A stretch of DNA of 64,000 nt from an uncultured Bacteroides sp. Its GTDB lineage: Bacteria > Bacteroidota > Bacteroidia > Bacteroidales > Bacteroidaceae. The notes under the pieces are model-generated. The model had not been told where the DNA came from, did no database searches, and saw nothing but the letters and a program-made list of their open reading frames with translations. This document shows, in pieces, positions 8,356 to 17,349 of this stretch (the stretch's first letter is position 1; each line of letters begins with the position of its first letter). The DNA lies in NCBI RefSeq assembly GCF_963675905.1, contig NZ_OY780936.1:2179946-2243945 (forward strand), in the 5' to 3' direction. Made by a program: the position numbers and the translations under genes.

Positions 8356-9055
8356 TATAAAAGGAATAATTTTCGATTACGGAGGCACTATTGATACAAA
8401 TGGAAAACATTGGGCCGAAGTACTATGGAGCAGATATAAAGAACTAAATATTCCTGTAAGTAAAGAAGAGTTTAAAAAGGCGTACATACATGGTGAACGA
8501 ACATTGGCTACTCAGCCATTAATTAAGCCATCTCATAATTTTTATGACGTTTTGCTAATTAAAGCAAAAATTCAAATTGAATATTTAATTCAGCAAGGTT
8601 TTCTATCAAGCTCAGAACAAGCAGATAAATACCCTGAAGAGATAGCTAAAGGCTGTTATAACTTTGCCAAAGAGGTGGTCAATAAGTCCCTTTTTGTAGT
8701 CAAAAGGTTATTAAATAAATATAAATTAACTCTTGTTTCGAACTTTTACGGAAACATCAATAAAGTACTGGAAAACTTTGGTTTACTTTGTAATTTTAGT
8801 AGCATAATTGAATCTGCTGTTGTTGGAGTGAGAAAGCCCGATCCGGCTATTTTTACTCTGGGTGTTCGTGAGCTTGGATTTGAAGCACATGAGGTTGTTG
8901 TAATTGGCGATTCTTTTTCAAAAGACATTATTCCCGCAAAGGCCGCAGGTTGTCGTACCATTTGGCTAAAAGGAGAAGGATGGGGTGAAGAAACAGATGA
9001 TTCTGTTCCTGATGCTATTATCACAGACTTGGAACAATTATTAAATATATTATAA
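8339..9055 (+). CDS. HAD-superfamily hydrolase (candidate phosphatidylinositol-phosphate phosphatase)
   Basis: 238 residues. HAD motif I is FDYGGTID, with the second Asp of the usual DxD replaced by Gly (D-Y-G). Motif II is the SNF region (TLVSNFYGN), the motif III Lys is in GVRKPDPAIF, and motif IV is VVIGDSFSKDI. The cap domain lies at about residues 20-110. In B. thetaiotaomicron a phosphatase in the equivalent cluster converts phosphatidylinositol phosphate to phosphatidylinositol, and this gene is the natural candidate here. The D-to-G change at the acid/base position is unusual for a HAD phosphatase. The start overlaps the preceding gene by 17 bases. Confidence 0.8.
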   Translation: MKQFTNIKGIIFDYGGTIDTNGKHWAEVLWSRYKELNIPVSKEEFKKAYIHGERTLATQPLIKPSHNFYDVLLIKAKIQIEYLIQQGFLSSSEQADKYPEEIAKGCYNFAKEVVNKSLFVVKRLLNKYKLTLVSNFYGNINKVLENFGLLCNFSSIIESAVVGVRKPDPAIFTLGVRELGFEAHEVVVIGDSFSKDIIPAKAAGCRTIWLKGEGWGEETDDSVPDAIITDLEQLLNIL

Positions 9056-9112
9056 TTTTTAAACCTAAAAATAGAAAAATATAGCCCACTAAGCTATAAA
9101 AGAATTGTAGTT

Positions 9113-10411
9113 ATGGAAAATGTAAATGTAAAACCGGCAACGGGGAAACTAGGTGTATTGTGTGTAGGTTTAGGTGCAGTTACTTCTACTTTTATTGTAG
9201 GAACATTAATGGCTCGTAAAGGTTTGGCTAAACCTGTTGGTTCACTTTCGCAATTGGCTACTATGCGTGTAGGAAAAGGAAAAGATAAGCAATATAAGAA
9301 AATTACTGAAGTAGTTCCTTTAACTGACTTAAATGATGTAGTATTTGGCGCATGGGATATTTTTGCCGATAATGCTTATGAATCGGCTATTCATGCAGAA
9401 GTTCTAAAAGAAAAAGATATCAATCCTGTAAAGGATGAATTGGAAGCAATCAAACCAATGCCTGCAGTATTCGATCAAAATTTCGTTAAACGCTTACATG
9501 GAACACACGTTAAACCAGAAGCTTCACGTTGGGATTTAACTGAACAAGTTCGTGAAGACATCCGTAACTTTAAGGCTGCAAACAATTGCGAACGCGTTGT
9601 TGTTATCTGGGCTGCAAGTACAGAAGTTTATTTGCCATTGAGCGACGAACATATGACTCTTGCTTCTTTCGAAAAAGCAATGAAAGAAGACAATAAAGAA
9701 TTAATTGCTCCAAGTATGTGTTATGCATACGCTGCTGTTGCAGAAGGATGTCCTTTCATTATGGGTGCACCTAATTTATGCGTTGACACTCCAGCTATGT
9801 GGGAACTTTCTAAGAAGACAAGTACTCCTATTTCAGGTAAAGACTTCAAGACAGGACAAACATTGATGAAAACTGTGCTTGCTCCAATGTTGAAAACTCG
9901 TATGCTTGGTCTTGACGGTTGGTTCTCTACAAACATCTTAGGAAACAGAGACGGTGAAGTTCTTGACGATCCAGATTCATTCAAGACAAAAGAAGTTAGT
10001 AAGCTTTCTGTTATCGAAACAATCCTTGACGGAGAAGAACATCCTGAACTTTACGGAAATATCTTCCACAAAGTTCGTATCAACTATTATCCACCACGCA
10101 ACGACAACAAAGAAGGATGGGACAATCTTGATATTTTCGGATGGATGGGTTACCCAATGCAGATCAAAGTAGATTTCCTTTGCAGAGACTCTATTCTTGC
10201 TGCTCCACTTTTGCTTGACCTTGTATTATTCTCTGATCTTGCAAAACGTGCAGGACGTTATGGCATACAAGACTGGTTGTCATTCTACCTAAAGAGCCCA
10301 ATGCACGATTTCGAGCACAAACCAGTTCACGACTTATTCCAACAATTCACAATTTTGAAAAACAATCTTCGTGAAATGGGTGGATATGAAGCTGACGAAT
10401 GCGTAGACTAA
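9113..10411 (+). CDS. myo-Inositol-1-phosphate synthase
   Basis: 432 residues. The enzyme isomerises glucose 6-phosphate to inositol 1-phosphate with NAD. The N-terminal Rossmann segment VLCVGLGAVTSTFI, the WAASTEVY stretch, and the catalytic core SGKDFKTGQTLMKT and GWFSTNILGNRDG are characteristic. It provides the head group for the preceding lipid genes and is the last gene of the set, 57 bases after the HAD gene, with a strong terminator behind it. Codon choice here seems more biased than in the neighbours, suggesting high expression; this is an impression, not a computed value. Confidence 0.95.
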   Translation: MENVNVKPATGKLGVLCVGLGAVTSTFIVGTLMARKGLAKPVGSLSQLATMRVGKGKDKQYKKITEVVPLTDLNDVVFGAWDIFADNAYESAIHAEVLKEKDINPVKDELEAIKPMPAVFDQNFVKRLHGTHVKPEASRWDLTEQVREDIRNFKAANNCERVVVIWAASTEVYLPLSDEHMTLASFEKAMKEDNKELIAPSMCYAYAAVAEGCPFIMGAPNLCVDTPAMWELSKKTSTPISGKDFKTGQTLMKTVLAPMLKTRMLGLDGWFSTNILGNRDGEVLDDPDSFKTKEVSKLSVIETILDGEEHPELYGNIFHKVRINYYPPRNDNKEGWDNLDIFGWMGYPMQIKVDFLCRDSILAAPLLLDLVLFSDLAKRAGRYGIQDWLSFYLKSPMHDFEHKPVHDLFQQFTILKNNLREMGGYEADECVD

Positions 10412-10432
10412 TATTTTACTAAGAAATAACTT

Positions 10433-10472
10433 AAGCGGATAGTGCTGAACAAGCACTATCCGCTTTTCTTTT
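10433..10472 (+). terminator. Rho-independent terminator after inositol-phosphate synthase
   Basis: A 14-bp perfect stem AAGCGGATAGTGCT / AGCACTATCCGCTT with a 5-base loop is followed by TTCTTTTT. Confidence 0.9.
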
Positions 10473-10518
10473 TAACCTTATTTCTGCCAAAACTGCTTGT
10501 AAGCTCAAAACAAATTTG

Positions 10519-10526
10519 TAATTTTG
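10519..10526 (+). promoter_or_regulatory. Predicted -7 box of the sigma-54 activator operon
   Basis: TAATTTTG matches TAnnTTTG. A CTTG sits about 19 bases upstream at the -33 position, and the ATG is 20 bases downstream. Confidence 0.6.
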
Positions 10527-10545
10527 TCATATAATTAAAGGAAAT

Positions 10546-11769
10546 ATGACTAGATCTGAGATTCAACAAGTAAAGCAACGATTCGGTATTATCGGTAATA
10601 CGGAAACACTGAATAGAGCCATCGATATTGCTATCCAAGTGGCTCCGACCGATTTATCTGTATTAATCACAGGAGAAAGCGGTGTTGGTAAAGAAAGTTT
10701 TCCTCAAATTATACATCAGTACAGCCGTCGGAAACACGGTCAATATATAGCAGTAAACTGTGGAGCTATTCCTGAAGGAACTATTGATTCTGAGCTTTTC
10801 GGACACGAAAAAGGAGCTTTTACAGGAGCTATAGGCGAACGTAAAGGTTATTTCGGTGAAGCTGATGGCGGTACTATATTTCTTGATGAAGTGGGAGAAT
10901 TACCTCTCCCAACCCAGGCACGCCTGCTACGAGTACTGGAAAGTGGCGAATTTATTAAAGTTGGCTCATCGAAAGTGCAAAAAACAGATGTACGCATTGT
11001 TGCAGCTACAAATGTAAACCTGCGCGAAGCAATTTCTTCCGGAAAATTCCGTGAGGATCTTTATTACAGATTAAACACTGTTCCTGTGCAGATTCCTCCT
11101 TTACGGGAACGCCCTGAAGATATTGTACTTTTATTCCGCAAATTTGCTTCAGACTTTGCCGAGAAATATCGCATGCCAGCTATTCAATTATCCGAAGATG
11201 CTAAACGAGTACTGGTATCTTATTCCTGGCCGGGAAATGTGCGTCAGCTAAAGAATATTACAGAACAAATATCAATCATTGAAACAAACCGCGAAATTAC
11301 CCCGGCTATTCTTCAAACTTATCTTCCCGAACAACCGGGAGAGAAGTTGCCAATGCTTTTTGGAGGCAAACAGCAAGGCAAAACTTTTGAAAGCGAACGG
11401 GAAATTCTTTATCAGGTATTGTTCGATATGCGGCAAGATGTTACAGAACTAAAGAAACTGGTACATGATATTATGACGGATAAGGCACAACCTGTTGCAA
11501 CACAAACAGTAGTCAACCATGTACCTACCATCAATATCCCTTCAAACAACAACATTTCATCCGTACACCACCCTATTCACGTGGAAGATGATATTCAGGA
11601 TACAGAGGAATATGTGGAAGAATCTCTTTCTTTAGACGATCTTGAAAAGGAGATGATTAGAAAAGCACTGCAAAAGCATCATGGTAAACGTAAAAACGCA
11701 GCTAAAGATTTAAATATCTCCGAGCGCACACTATACAGAAAAATAAAAGAATATGGATTGGATAAATAA
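10546..11769 (+). CDS. Sigma-54 interaction domain transcriptional activator without receiver domain
   Basis: 407 residues. The protein begins almost directly with the AAA+ domain: Walker A GESGVGKE near residue 44, the sigma-54 contact loop GAFTGA, Walker B GGTIFLDEVGEL, and the arginine region REDLYYRLNTVPV. A low-complexity linker (about residues 290-355) leads to a Fis-type helix-turn-helix, HHGKRKNAAKDLNISERTLYRKIKEYG. Such proteins remodel sigma-54 RNA polymerase at -24/-12 promoters. With no sensory domain, control must come from expression or a partner. The 3' end overlaps the LptE-like gene by 17 bases, tying it to an envelope/secretion operon. Confidence 0.93.
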   Translation: MTRSEIQQVKQRFGIIGNTETLNRAIDIAIQVAPTDLSVLITGESGVGKESFPQIIHQYSRRKHGQYIAVNCGAIPEGTIDSELFGHEKGAFTGAIGERKGYFGEADGGTIFLDEVGELPLPTQARLLRVLESGEFIKVGSSKVQKTDVRIVAATNVNLREAISSGKFREDLYYRLNTVPVQIPPLRERPEDIVLLFRKFASDFAEKYRMPAIQLSEDAKRVLVSYSWPGNVRQLKNITEQISIIETNREITPAILQTYLPEQPGEKLPMLFGGKQQGKTFESEREILYQVLFDMRQDVTELKKLVHDIMTDKAQPVATQTVVNHVPTINIPSNNNISSVHHPIHVEDDIQDTEEYVEESLSLDDLEKEMIRKALQKHHGKRKNAAKDLNISERTLYRKIKEYGLDK

Positions 11770-12277
11770 ATTAAAACAACCGCTTGCTTTACTCTCATTG
11801 CTTATATTGATGAGTTCGTGCAAGATTGGATATAAGTTTAACGGTTCGTCTATCGACTATACCAAGATAAAGACTATATCAATCGCTACCTTTCCTATAA
11901 AGTCAGATTACGTATATGCACCATTGGCTACTAAATTCAATGACGATTTGAAAGATATCTTTATCCGTCAGACTCGTTTGAGCCTTGTTCCGCGTAACGG
12001 AGATTTAAACATTGAAGGAGAAATTACCGGTTACCAGCAGCTAAATAAAACTGTTAAAGCCGACGGATATGCATCGGAAACAGAACTTCGTATCACGGTC
12101 GTTGTACGTTTTGTCAACAACAAAGATCATTCGCAGGACTTGAATGACCAACAATTCACAGCTTTCCGGAATTACAATTCATCTCTGATGCTGACAGCTG
12201 TTCAGGATCAGTTGATTGCTGAGATGACAAAAGAAATAACAGAACAGATTTTTAACGCAACAGTAGCAAACTGGTAA
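11753..12277 (+). CDS. LptE-like outer-membrane LPS-assembly lipoprotein
   Basis: 174 residues. A lipoprotein signal peptide ends in the lipobox LMSSC (Cys near residue 23), followed by GYKFNGSSIDYTKIKTISIATF, typical of the Bacteroidota LptE family. LptE plugs the LptD barrel during LPS insertion in the outer membrane. The start lies inside the preceding regulator gene (17-base overlap). The next gene starts 5 bases after the stop, so all four genes to secG look like one operon. Confidence 0.87.
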   Translation: MDWINKLKQPLALLSLLILMSSCKIGYKFNGSSIDYTKIKTISIATFPIKSDYVYAPLATKFNDDLKDIFIRQTRLSLVPRNGDLNIEGEITGYQQLNKTVKADGYASETELRITVVVRFVNNKDHSQDLNDQQFTAFRNYNSSLMLTAVQDQLIAEMTKEITEQIFNATVANW

Positions 12278-12282
12278 TTTCA

Positions 12283-13056
12283 ATGAACGCTCAGAATCTG
12301 CAACAATGGATTTCTCATCCCGAAAGTCTTAATAGAGATACGCTTTACGAACTGAGAACAATACTGGCACACTACCCGTATTTTCAATCAGCCCGACTGC
12401 TTTATCTAAAGAACTTATATTTACTCCACGATATTTCTTTTGGTCAGGAGTTACGAAAAGCAGCTCTTTACGTAGCCGATCGTCGTGCTCTTTTTAACTT
12501 AATAGAGGGAGATAAATACGTTATTGAGCCAAAGAAAAAAGAAGAGCCTTCTTTAATGAAAGATGAGCCAAATCTGGATCGTACACTAACGCTTATTGAT
12601 TCATTCCTTTCATCACTGCCGGAAGAGCCACTTCCTGTAAAAGTGGAGTATGATTTATCAACCGACTATACAACTTATTTTCTTCAGGAAGACAGCGATA
12701 TTGCTCCGGATGAATCTGCCGATAAAAAAGAAGTACCAACGCCTAAATTAAGAGGCCAGGAATTAATTGACGGATTCATAGAGAAAGCAGAGAACGAGGA
12801 TATAACAAAAATGCAAATTTCGGAAGAAAATGAAATAAAAACTCCTCAGCCCATAGAAACTGTATCGGATGAAAATGAGGACGATGAGAGTTATTTTACC
12901 GAAACTTTAGCCAAAATATATGTAAAACAACAAAGATATTCCAAGGCACTTGAAATAATTAAAAAATTAAGTTTGAATTATCCGAAAAAAAATGCTTACT
13001 TTGCAGACCAAATAAGATTTTTGGAGAAACTGATTATTAACGCTAAATCAAAATAA
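12283..13056 (+). CDS. TPR-like protein of unknown function upstream of secG
   Basis: 257 residues with no signal peptide. The N-terminal part (about 1-85) is helical and Leu-rich. The middle (about 85-200) is acidic and low in complexity. The C-terminal part contains one good TPR pair (ETLAKIYVKQQRYSKALEII, about residues 205-245). I do not recognise a named family beyond similar Bacteroidota proteins beside secG. It lies 5 bases after lptE and 4 bases before secG, so a cytoplasmic scaffold connected with secretion or LPS export is possible but unproven. Confidence 0.8.
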   Translation: MNAQNLQQWISHPESLNRDTLYELRTILAHYPYFQSARLLYLKNLYLLHDISFGQELRKAALYVADRRALFNLIEGDKYVIEPKKKEEPSLMKDEPNLDRTLTLIDSFLSSLPEEPLPVKVEYDLSTDYTTYFLQEDSDIAPDESADKKEVPTPKLRGQELIDGFIEKAENEDITKMQISEENEIKTPQPIETVSDENEDDESYFTETLAKIYVKQQRYSKALEIIKKLSLNYPKKNAYFADQIRFLEKLIINAKSK

Positions 13057-13060
13057 CGAA

Positions 13061-13486
13061 ATGTATTTATTATTAATTATCTTAATTGTTATCGCAGCAG
13101 TACTATTGAGCTTTATTGTTTTGATACAAAACTCAAAAGGTGGAGGTCTTTCTTCAGGCTTTTCATCATCAAATCAAATCATGGGTGTTCGTAAAACAAC
13201 AGACTTCCTTGAAAAAGCTACATGGGGATTAGCTGCTGCCATCGTAGTATTAAGTATTATTACTTCTTATACTATGCCAGCTCACACAGCTGAAGGTTCT
13301 GCAATTCTTGAACAAGCACAAAAAGAAGAACAAACAAATCCGATGAATACACCGGCTGGTTTCGCAACTCCAAAGACAGAAACAGCTCCGGCTGCTGCTC
13401 CTGCACAAGCTCCGGCTGCAGGTTCTTCAGAAGCTACTCCTGCTGCTGCTCCTACTCAACAAGCACCTGCTAAACCTGCAAAATAA
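13061..13486 (+). CDS. secG: Preprotein translocase subunit SecG
   Basis: 141 residues. Two membrane helices (about 2-24 and 53-74) enclose the conserved cytoplasmic loop IQNSKGGGLSSGFSSSNQIMG, as in all SecG proteins. SecG assists SecYEG during SecA-driven export. The C-terminal 45 residues are an Ala/Pro/Gln-rich tail (EATPAAAPTQQAPAKPAK) not present in proteobacterial SecG. It is the last gene of the operon and ends before a strong palindrome. secA is convergent 480 bases away. Confidence 0.95.
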   Translation: MYLLLIILIVIAAVLLSFIVLIQNSKGGGLSSGFSSSNQIMGVRKTTDFLEKATWGLAAAIVVLSIITSYTMPAHTAEGSAILEQAQKEEQTNPMNTPAGFATPKTETAPAAAPAQAPAAGSSEATPAAAPTQQAPAKPAK

Positions 13487-13510
13487 AAAGATTTATCTAA
13501 TAAAAGATAT

Positions 13511-13556
13511 AAGAAAGAGGTAAAACTGTATATACAGTTTTACCTCTTTCTTTATT
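13511..13556 (+). terminator. Palindromic terminator of the secG operon
   Basis: A perfect 21-bp-arm palindrome (13511-13552) contains AAGAGGTAAAACTGTA and its complement, with T-rich sequence after it. Confidence 0.8.
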
Positions 13557-13821
13557 TAAACAAACAATAGCCTTATCACCTTTTCCTGCTAAAACCGCAA
13601 AGCTATCTTTCATTTACATGAACTTTTGCTTCGTATCATTTATATAATAGCAAACACAGCTGCACGGCAGCTCTCCTACCCTTAGATAGTGTAGCTTACT
13701 ACCCTTTGAATACACCAGATAGTTGGTACTTTACAGAAGATTATCTGCTAAAACATCAGTTACCTGAGATGAATTAATTAGGGGTAACCGGAATATAAAA
13801 AAACATATCCAGGAATAAAAG

Positions 13822-13908
13822 AATTATTGTACAAAAGAATACAATCTTCTGTACAAAAGAAATAATTCCCTTGTACAAAAGATTACATTCTTTTGTACAA
13901 GGGAATAA
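13822..13908. repeat. TGTACA array, four cores at exact 22-base spacing
   Basis: TGTACA begins at 13828, 13850, 13872 and 13894, so each step is exactly 22 bases. The first three copies continue AAAAGA; the fourth continues AGGGA. Copies three and four also form a long hairpin (TTCCCTTGTACAAAAGA against TCTTTTGTACAAGGGAA). A second array with the same design lies at 47560-47640. Confidence 0.85.
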
Positions 13909-13949
13909 AAAAACTCCCCGAAAGATTTATAATTCATTTCGGGGAGTTT
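13905..13949 (-). terminator. Rho-independent terminator of secA
   Basis: AAACTCCCCGAAA (13911-13923) pairs with TTTCGGGGAGTTT (13937-13949). On the minus strand it ends in a T-rich tract. Confidence 0.85.
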
Positions 13950-13965
13950 CTATTATATCTATTAA

Positions 13966-16900
13966 TTACGCCTCACGTCCGTGGCAGTTTTTAAACTTTT
14001 TACCACTACCACAAGGACAAGGATCATTACGTCCTACTGTTTTCTCTACACGAATTGGCTCTTTTTTAACCTCACGAGTATCATGCTGAGCTGCAGCTTG
14101 CTGGTTAGGATCAGTTAAATCAGTCTTTTCAGTACGATACTTACTGTAATCCTGTTGAACTTCCGGAGTTGCCTGCTTTACTTCTTCAGGTTCCTGGAAA
14201 GGAATCTTACCGCGCATCAAAGATGCAACAGTGTGGTTATTAATCTTATTAACCATCTCATCAAACAAGGTCACAGATTCAAGCTTATAAATCAATAACG
14301 GATCTTTTTGTTCATAGCTTGCATTCTGTACAGAATGTTTCAGCTCGTCCAGTTCACGAAGATTTTCTTTCCAGCCTTCGTCAATATTATGAAGAAGAAT
14401 AGTCTTTTCGTATGCTGTTACCGCTTCTTTACTTTCATTTTCATAAGCAGCTTTCAGATTACAAGTGATGTTATACATACGTTTACCATCTGTAATTGGG
14501 ATAAGAATGTTTTCAAAACGATTACCTTGTTCTTCGTATACCTTTTTAATTACAGGATTAGCAACATTAGCCATGCGTTCTGTTCTGCGTTTAAAGGTAG
14601 CCATAGCAGCATCAAACGTAAGATCTACAAGTTTCTCTACCTTTGTATTTCTTGATTCTTCTTCAGTATAAGGAATATCCATTGCAAATATTTGAAGAAT
14701 TTCCATTTTAGAATCTTCATATTCTTTACCTTCGATAGCGTTGGCACAACGATCCCATATCATATTTACAATATCCATACCAATACGTTCTCCCATCAAA
14801 GCGTGGCGACGTTTAGTGTATATTACTGTACGTTGCTTGTTCATAACATCATCATATTCAAGCAGACGTTTACGAATACCGAAGTTGTTTTCTTCAACCT
14901 TCTTCTGAGCACGTTCTATTGAATTAGAGATCATTTTGTGTTCAATCATCTCACCTTCTTTGAATCCTAATTTGTCCATCACTCCGGCAATACGATCTGA
15001 AGAGAACAAACGCATCAGGTCATCTTCCAAAGAAACAAAGAACACAGAAGAACCCGGGTCACCCTGACGTCCTGCACGACCTCTCAACTGACGGTCTACA
15101 CGACGAGATTCGTGACGTTCTGTACCAATGATAGCCAAACCACCGGCAGCCTTAACTTCCGGACTTAGCTTGATATCGGTACCACGACCCGCCATATTGG
15201 TAGCAATAGTTACTGTACCTTTAAAACCTGCCTGAGCAACAATATCAGCTTCCTTCTGGTGAAGTTTTGCATTCAACACGTTGTGCTCAATCTTACGCAT
15301 CATAAGCATTTTGCTCAACATCTCAGAGATTTCAACCGAAGTAGTACCCACCAACACCGGACGACCAGCATTTACCAAAGATTCAATTTCTTCGATTACA
15401 GCTTTATACTTTTCACGTTTTGTTTTATAAACGCGGTCGTTCATGTCTTTACGAAGGATTGGACGGTTTGTTGGAATAACAACCACATCCAGTTTATAGA
15501 TATCCCACAACTCACCCGCTTCTGTTTCAGCTGTACCGGTCATACCAGAAAGCTTATGATACATACGGAAGTAGTTCTGTAAAGTAATAGTAGCAAATGT
15601 TTGTGTAGCAGCTTCAACCTTAACACGTTCCTTAGCTTCAAGAGCCTGGTGAAGACCATCTGAATATCTACGCCCATCCATGATACGTCCGGTTTGCTCG
15701 TCTACAATCTTCACTTGTCCGTCAATAACCACATACTCATCATCTCTTTCAAACATAGTATATGCTTTAAGCAATTGGTTGATGGTATGAACACGTTCTG
15801 ACTTAATAGCGAAGTTAGTCATCAATTCATCTTTCTTAATCTGCTTTTCCTCATCGTTCAGATTTTCATTTTCAAGTTCTGAAAGTTGAGAAGCAATATC
15901 AGGCAACACGAACAATGTAGGGTCGGGAGAATTACCGGTAAGTAAGTCAACACCTTTATCAGTAAGGTCTACACTATTCATTTTTTCTTCGATAACGAAA
16001 TACAATGGTTCAACAGCCTCAGGCATACGCTTGTTGTTCTGTTCCATGTAGATTTCTTCAGTCTTAAGCATTCCGGCTTTAATTCCCGGTTCACTTAAGA
16101 ACTTAATCAATGCTTTATTTTTAGGCAAAGCTTTATGGCTGCGGAACAAAGCAAGGAAACCTTCTTCCTGATCTTTCTTGTCGTCAGAAGCAATTAAACG
16201 TTTTGCATCCGACAAATATTTTGTAGCTAATATTTTCTGTACATTAACAATCTTTTCTACCTCAGGACATAATTCCTCAAAAAGCTGATCTTCACCTTTA
16301 GGAACCGGACCAGAAATAATAAGAGGAGTACGGGCATCATCAATTAATACAGAGTCAACCTCATCGACAATTGAATAGTTATGCTGGCGTTGCACTAAAT
16401 CTTTTGGACTAACCGCCATATTGTCACGAAGGTAGTCGAAACCAAATTCGTTATTTGTTCCGAAAGTAATATCAGCAAGATAAGCTCTGCGACGAGCATC
16501 TGAGTTTGGTTGGTGTTTATCAATACAGTCAACGCTCAATCCGTGGAACATATATAGAGGTCCCATCCATTCCGAGTCACGTTTTGACAAATAGTCATTT
16601 ACAGTAACCAAGTGTACACCGTTTCCGGTCAACGCGTTAAGGAATACAGGTAAGGTAGCCACCAAAGTCTTACCTTCACCAGTAGCCATTTCGGCAATCT
16701 TACCTTTATGAAGAACCACACCACCAAAGAGCTGAACATCATAATGAACCATATTCCAGGTTATTTCAGTACCTCCGGCAATCCAGTGATTCTGGTAAAT
16801 AGCCTTATCTCCTTCAATACGAACAAAATCTTTAGTAGTAGCAAGTGTGCGGTCAAAATCGGTAGCAGTAACTTCTATCGTTTCATTTTCCGAGAATCTC

Positions 16901-17256
16901 TTAGCAGTTTCTTTCACAATAGAGAAAGCAACTGGAAGAACCTCATCAAGAGCTACTTCATATTTATCAAGAACAGCCTTTTCAAACTTATCAATTTGCA
17001 AGAATAAATCTTCTCTTTCTTCAAGTTCTGTTGTTTCAACAGTAGCTTTCAGCTCTTCAATCTTTGCTCTCTCTTCAGTAGCTGAATCGTATATATATTT
17101 CTTTAGTTCTTCTGTTTTAGCACGAAGCGCATCATTGTCCAGTTTTGCAACGTCTTCATACGCTGCCTTTATTTTGTCTACCCATGGTTGGATCTCTTTC
17201 ATATCCCTAGTGGATTTATTTCCAAAGATAGAGCTTAAAATTTCATTAAATCCCAT
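13966..17256 (-). CDS. secA: Preprotein translocase ATPase SecA
   Basis: 1096 residues, about 200 longer than E. coli SecA but usual for Bacteroides. SecA hydrolyses ATP to push preproteins through SecYEG. Walker A is [10 protein letters not shown], the DEAD-type motif is [13 protein letters not shown], and [12 protein letters not shown] and [16 protein letters not shown] mark nucleotide-binding fold 2. The C-terminal zinc-binding SEC-C motif is [16 protein letters not shown]. Extra length is spread over an N-terminal insertion (about residues 40-120) and a segment near 350-460. It is monocistronic, with a predicted promoter at 17302-17309 and its own terminator. Confidence 0.98.
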   Translation of the reverse strand: MGFNEILSSIFGNKSTRDMKEIQPWVDKIKAAYEDVAKLDNDALRAKTEELKKYIYDSATEERAKIEELKATVETTELEEREDLFLQIDKFEKAVLDKYEVALDEVLPVAFSIVKETAKRFSENETIEVTATDFDRTLATTKDFVRIEGDKAIYQNHWIAGGTEITWNMVHYDVQLFGGVVLHKGKIAEMATGEGKTLVATLPVFLNALTGNGVHLVTVNDYLSKRDSEWMGPLYMFHGLSVDCIDKHQPNSDARRRAYLADITFGTNNEFGFDYLRDNMAVSPKDLVQRQHNYSIVDEVDSVLIDDARTPLIISGPVPKGEDQLFEELCPEVEKIVNVQKILATKYLSDAKRLIASDDKKDQEEGFLALFRSHKALPKNKALIKFLSEPGIKAGMLKTEEIYMEQNNKRMPEAVEPLYFVIEEKMNSVDLTDKGVDLLTGNSPDPTLFVLPDIASQLSELENENLNDEEKQIKKDELMTNFAIKSERVHTINQLLKAYTMFERDDEYVVIDGQVKIVDEQTGRIMDGRRYSDGLHQALEAKERVKVEAATQTFATITLQNYFRMYHKLSGMTGTAETEAGELWDIYKLDVVVIPTNRPILRKDMNDRVYKTKREKYKAVIEEIESLVNAGRPVLVGTTSVEISEMLSKMLMMRKIEHNVLNAKLHQKEADIVAQAGFKGTVTIATNMAGRGTDIKLSPEVKAAGGLAIIGTERHESRRVDRQLRGRAGRQGDPGSSVFFVSLEDDLMRLFSSDRIAGVMDKLGFKEGEMIEHKMISNSIERAQKKVEENNFGIRKRLLEYDDVMNKQRTVIYTKRRHALMGERIGMDIVNMIWDRCANAIEGKEYEDSKMEILQIFAMDIPYTEEESRNTKVEKLVDLTFDAAMATFKRRTERMANVANPVIKKVYEEQGNRFENILIPITDGKRMYNITCNLKAAYENESKEAVTAYEKTILLHNIDEGWKENLRELDELKHSVQNASYEQKDPLLIYKLESVTLFDEMVNKINNHTVASLMRGKIPFQEPEEVKQATPEVQQDYSKYRTEKTDLTDPNQQAAAQHDTREVKKEPIRVEKTVGRNDPCPCGSGKKFKNCHGREA

Positions 17257-17301
17257 TTTATTTTTGTTGTTAAATCATTATTAATCTTGTTTTTAGGATT
17301 G

Positions 17302-17309
17302 CAAAGATA
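17302..17309 (-). promoter_or_regulatory. Predicted -7 box of secA
   Basis: The minus strand reads TATCTTTG, an exact TAnnTTTG match 45 bases before the ATG. Confidence 0.6.
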
Positions 17310-17349
17310 CATCAAAATGCTGACTTTTTTAATTATAGCCAGCTGTTTT

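Larger units (their letters stand above)
13487..13965. other. Intergenic stretch between secG and secA
   Basis: It holds the secG terminator, about 240 bases in which I see no gene or clear element (13560-13800), the TGTACA repeat array (13822-13908) and the secA terminator. Confidence 0.6.

Noticed and set aside
13822-13908. CRISPR array
   Set aside because: The repeated core is only 6-11 bases and the period is 22 bases, too short for repeat-plus-spacer units; no cas genes are present.
14308-17284. Several plus-strand open frames opposite secA
   Set aside because: They are antisense to a full-length secA with all motifs and have compositions typical of reversed coding sequence.
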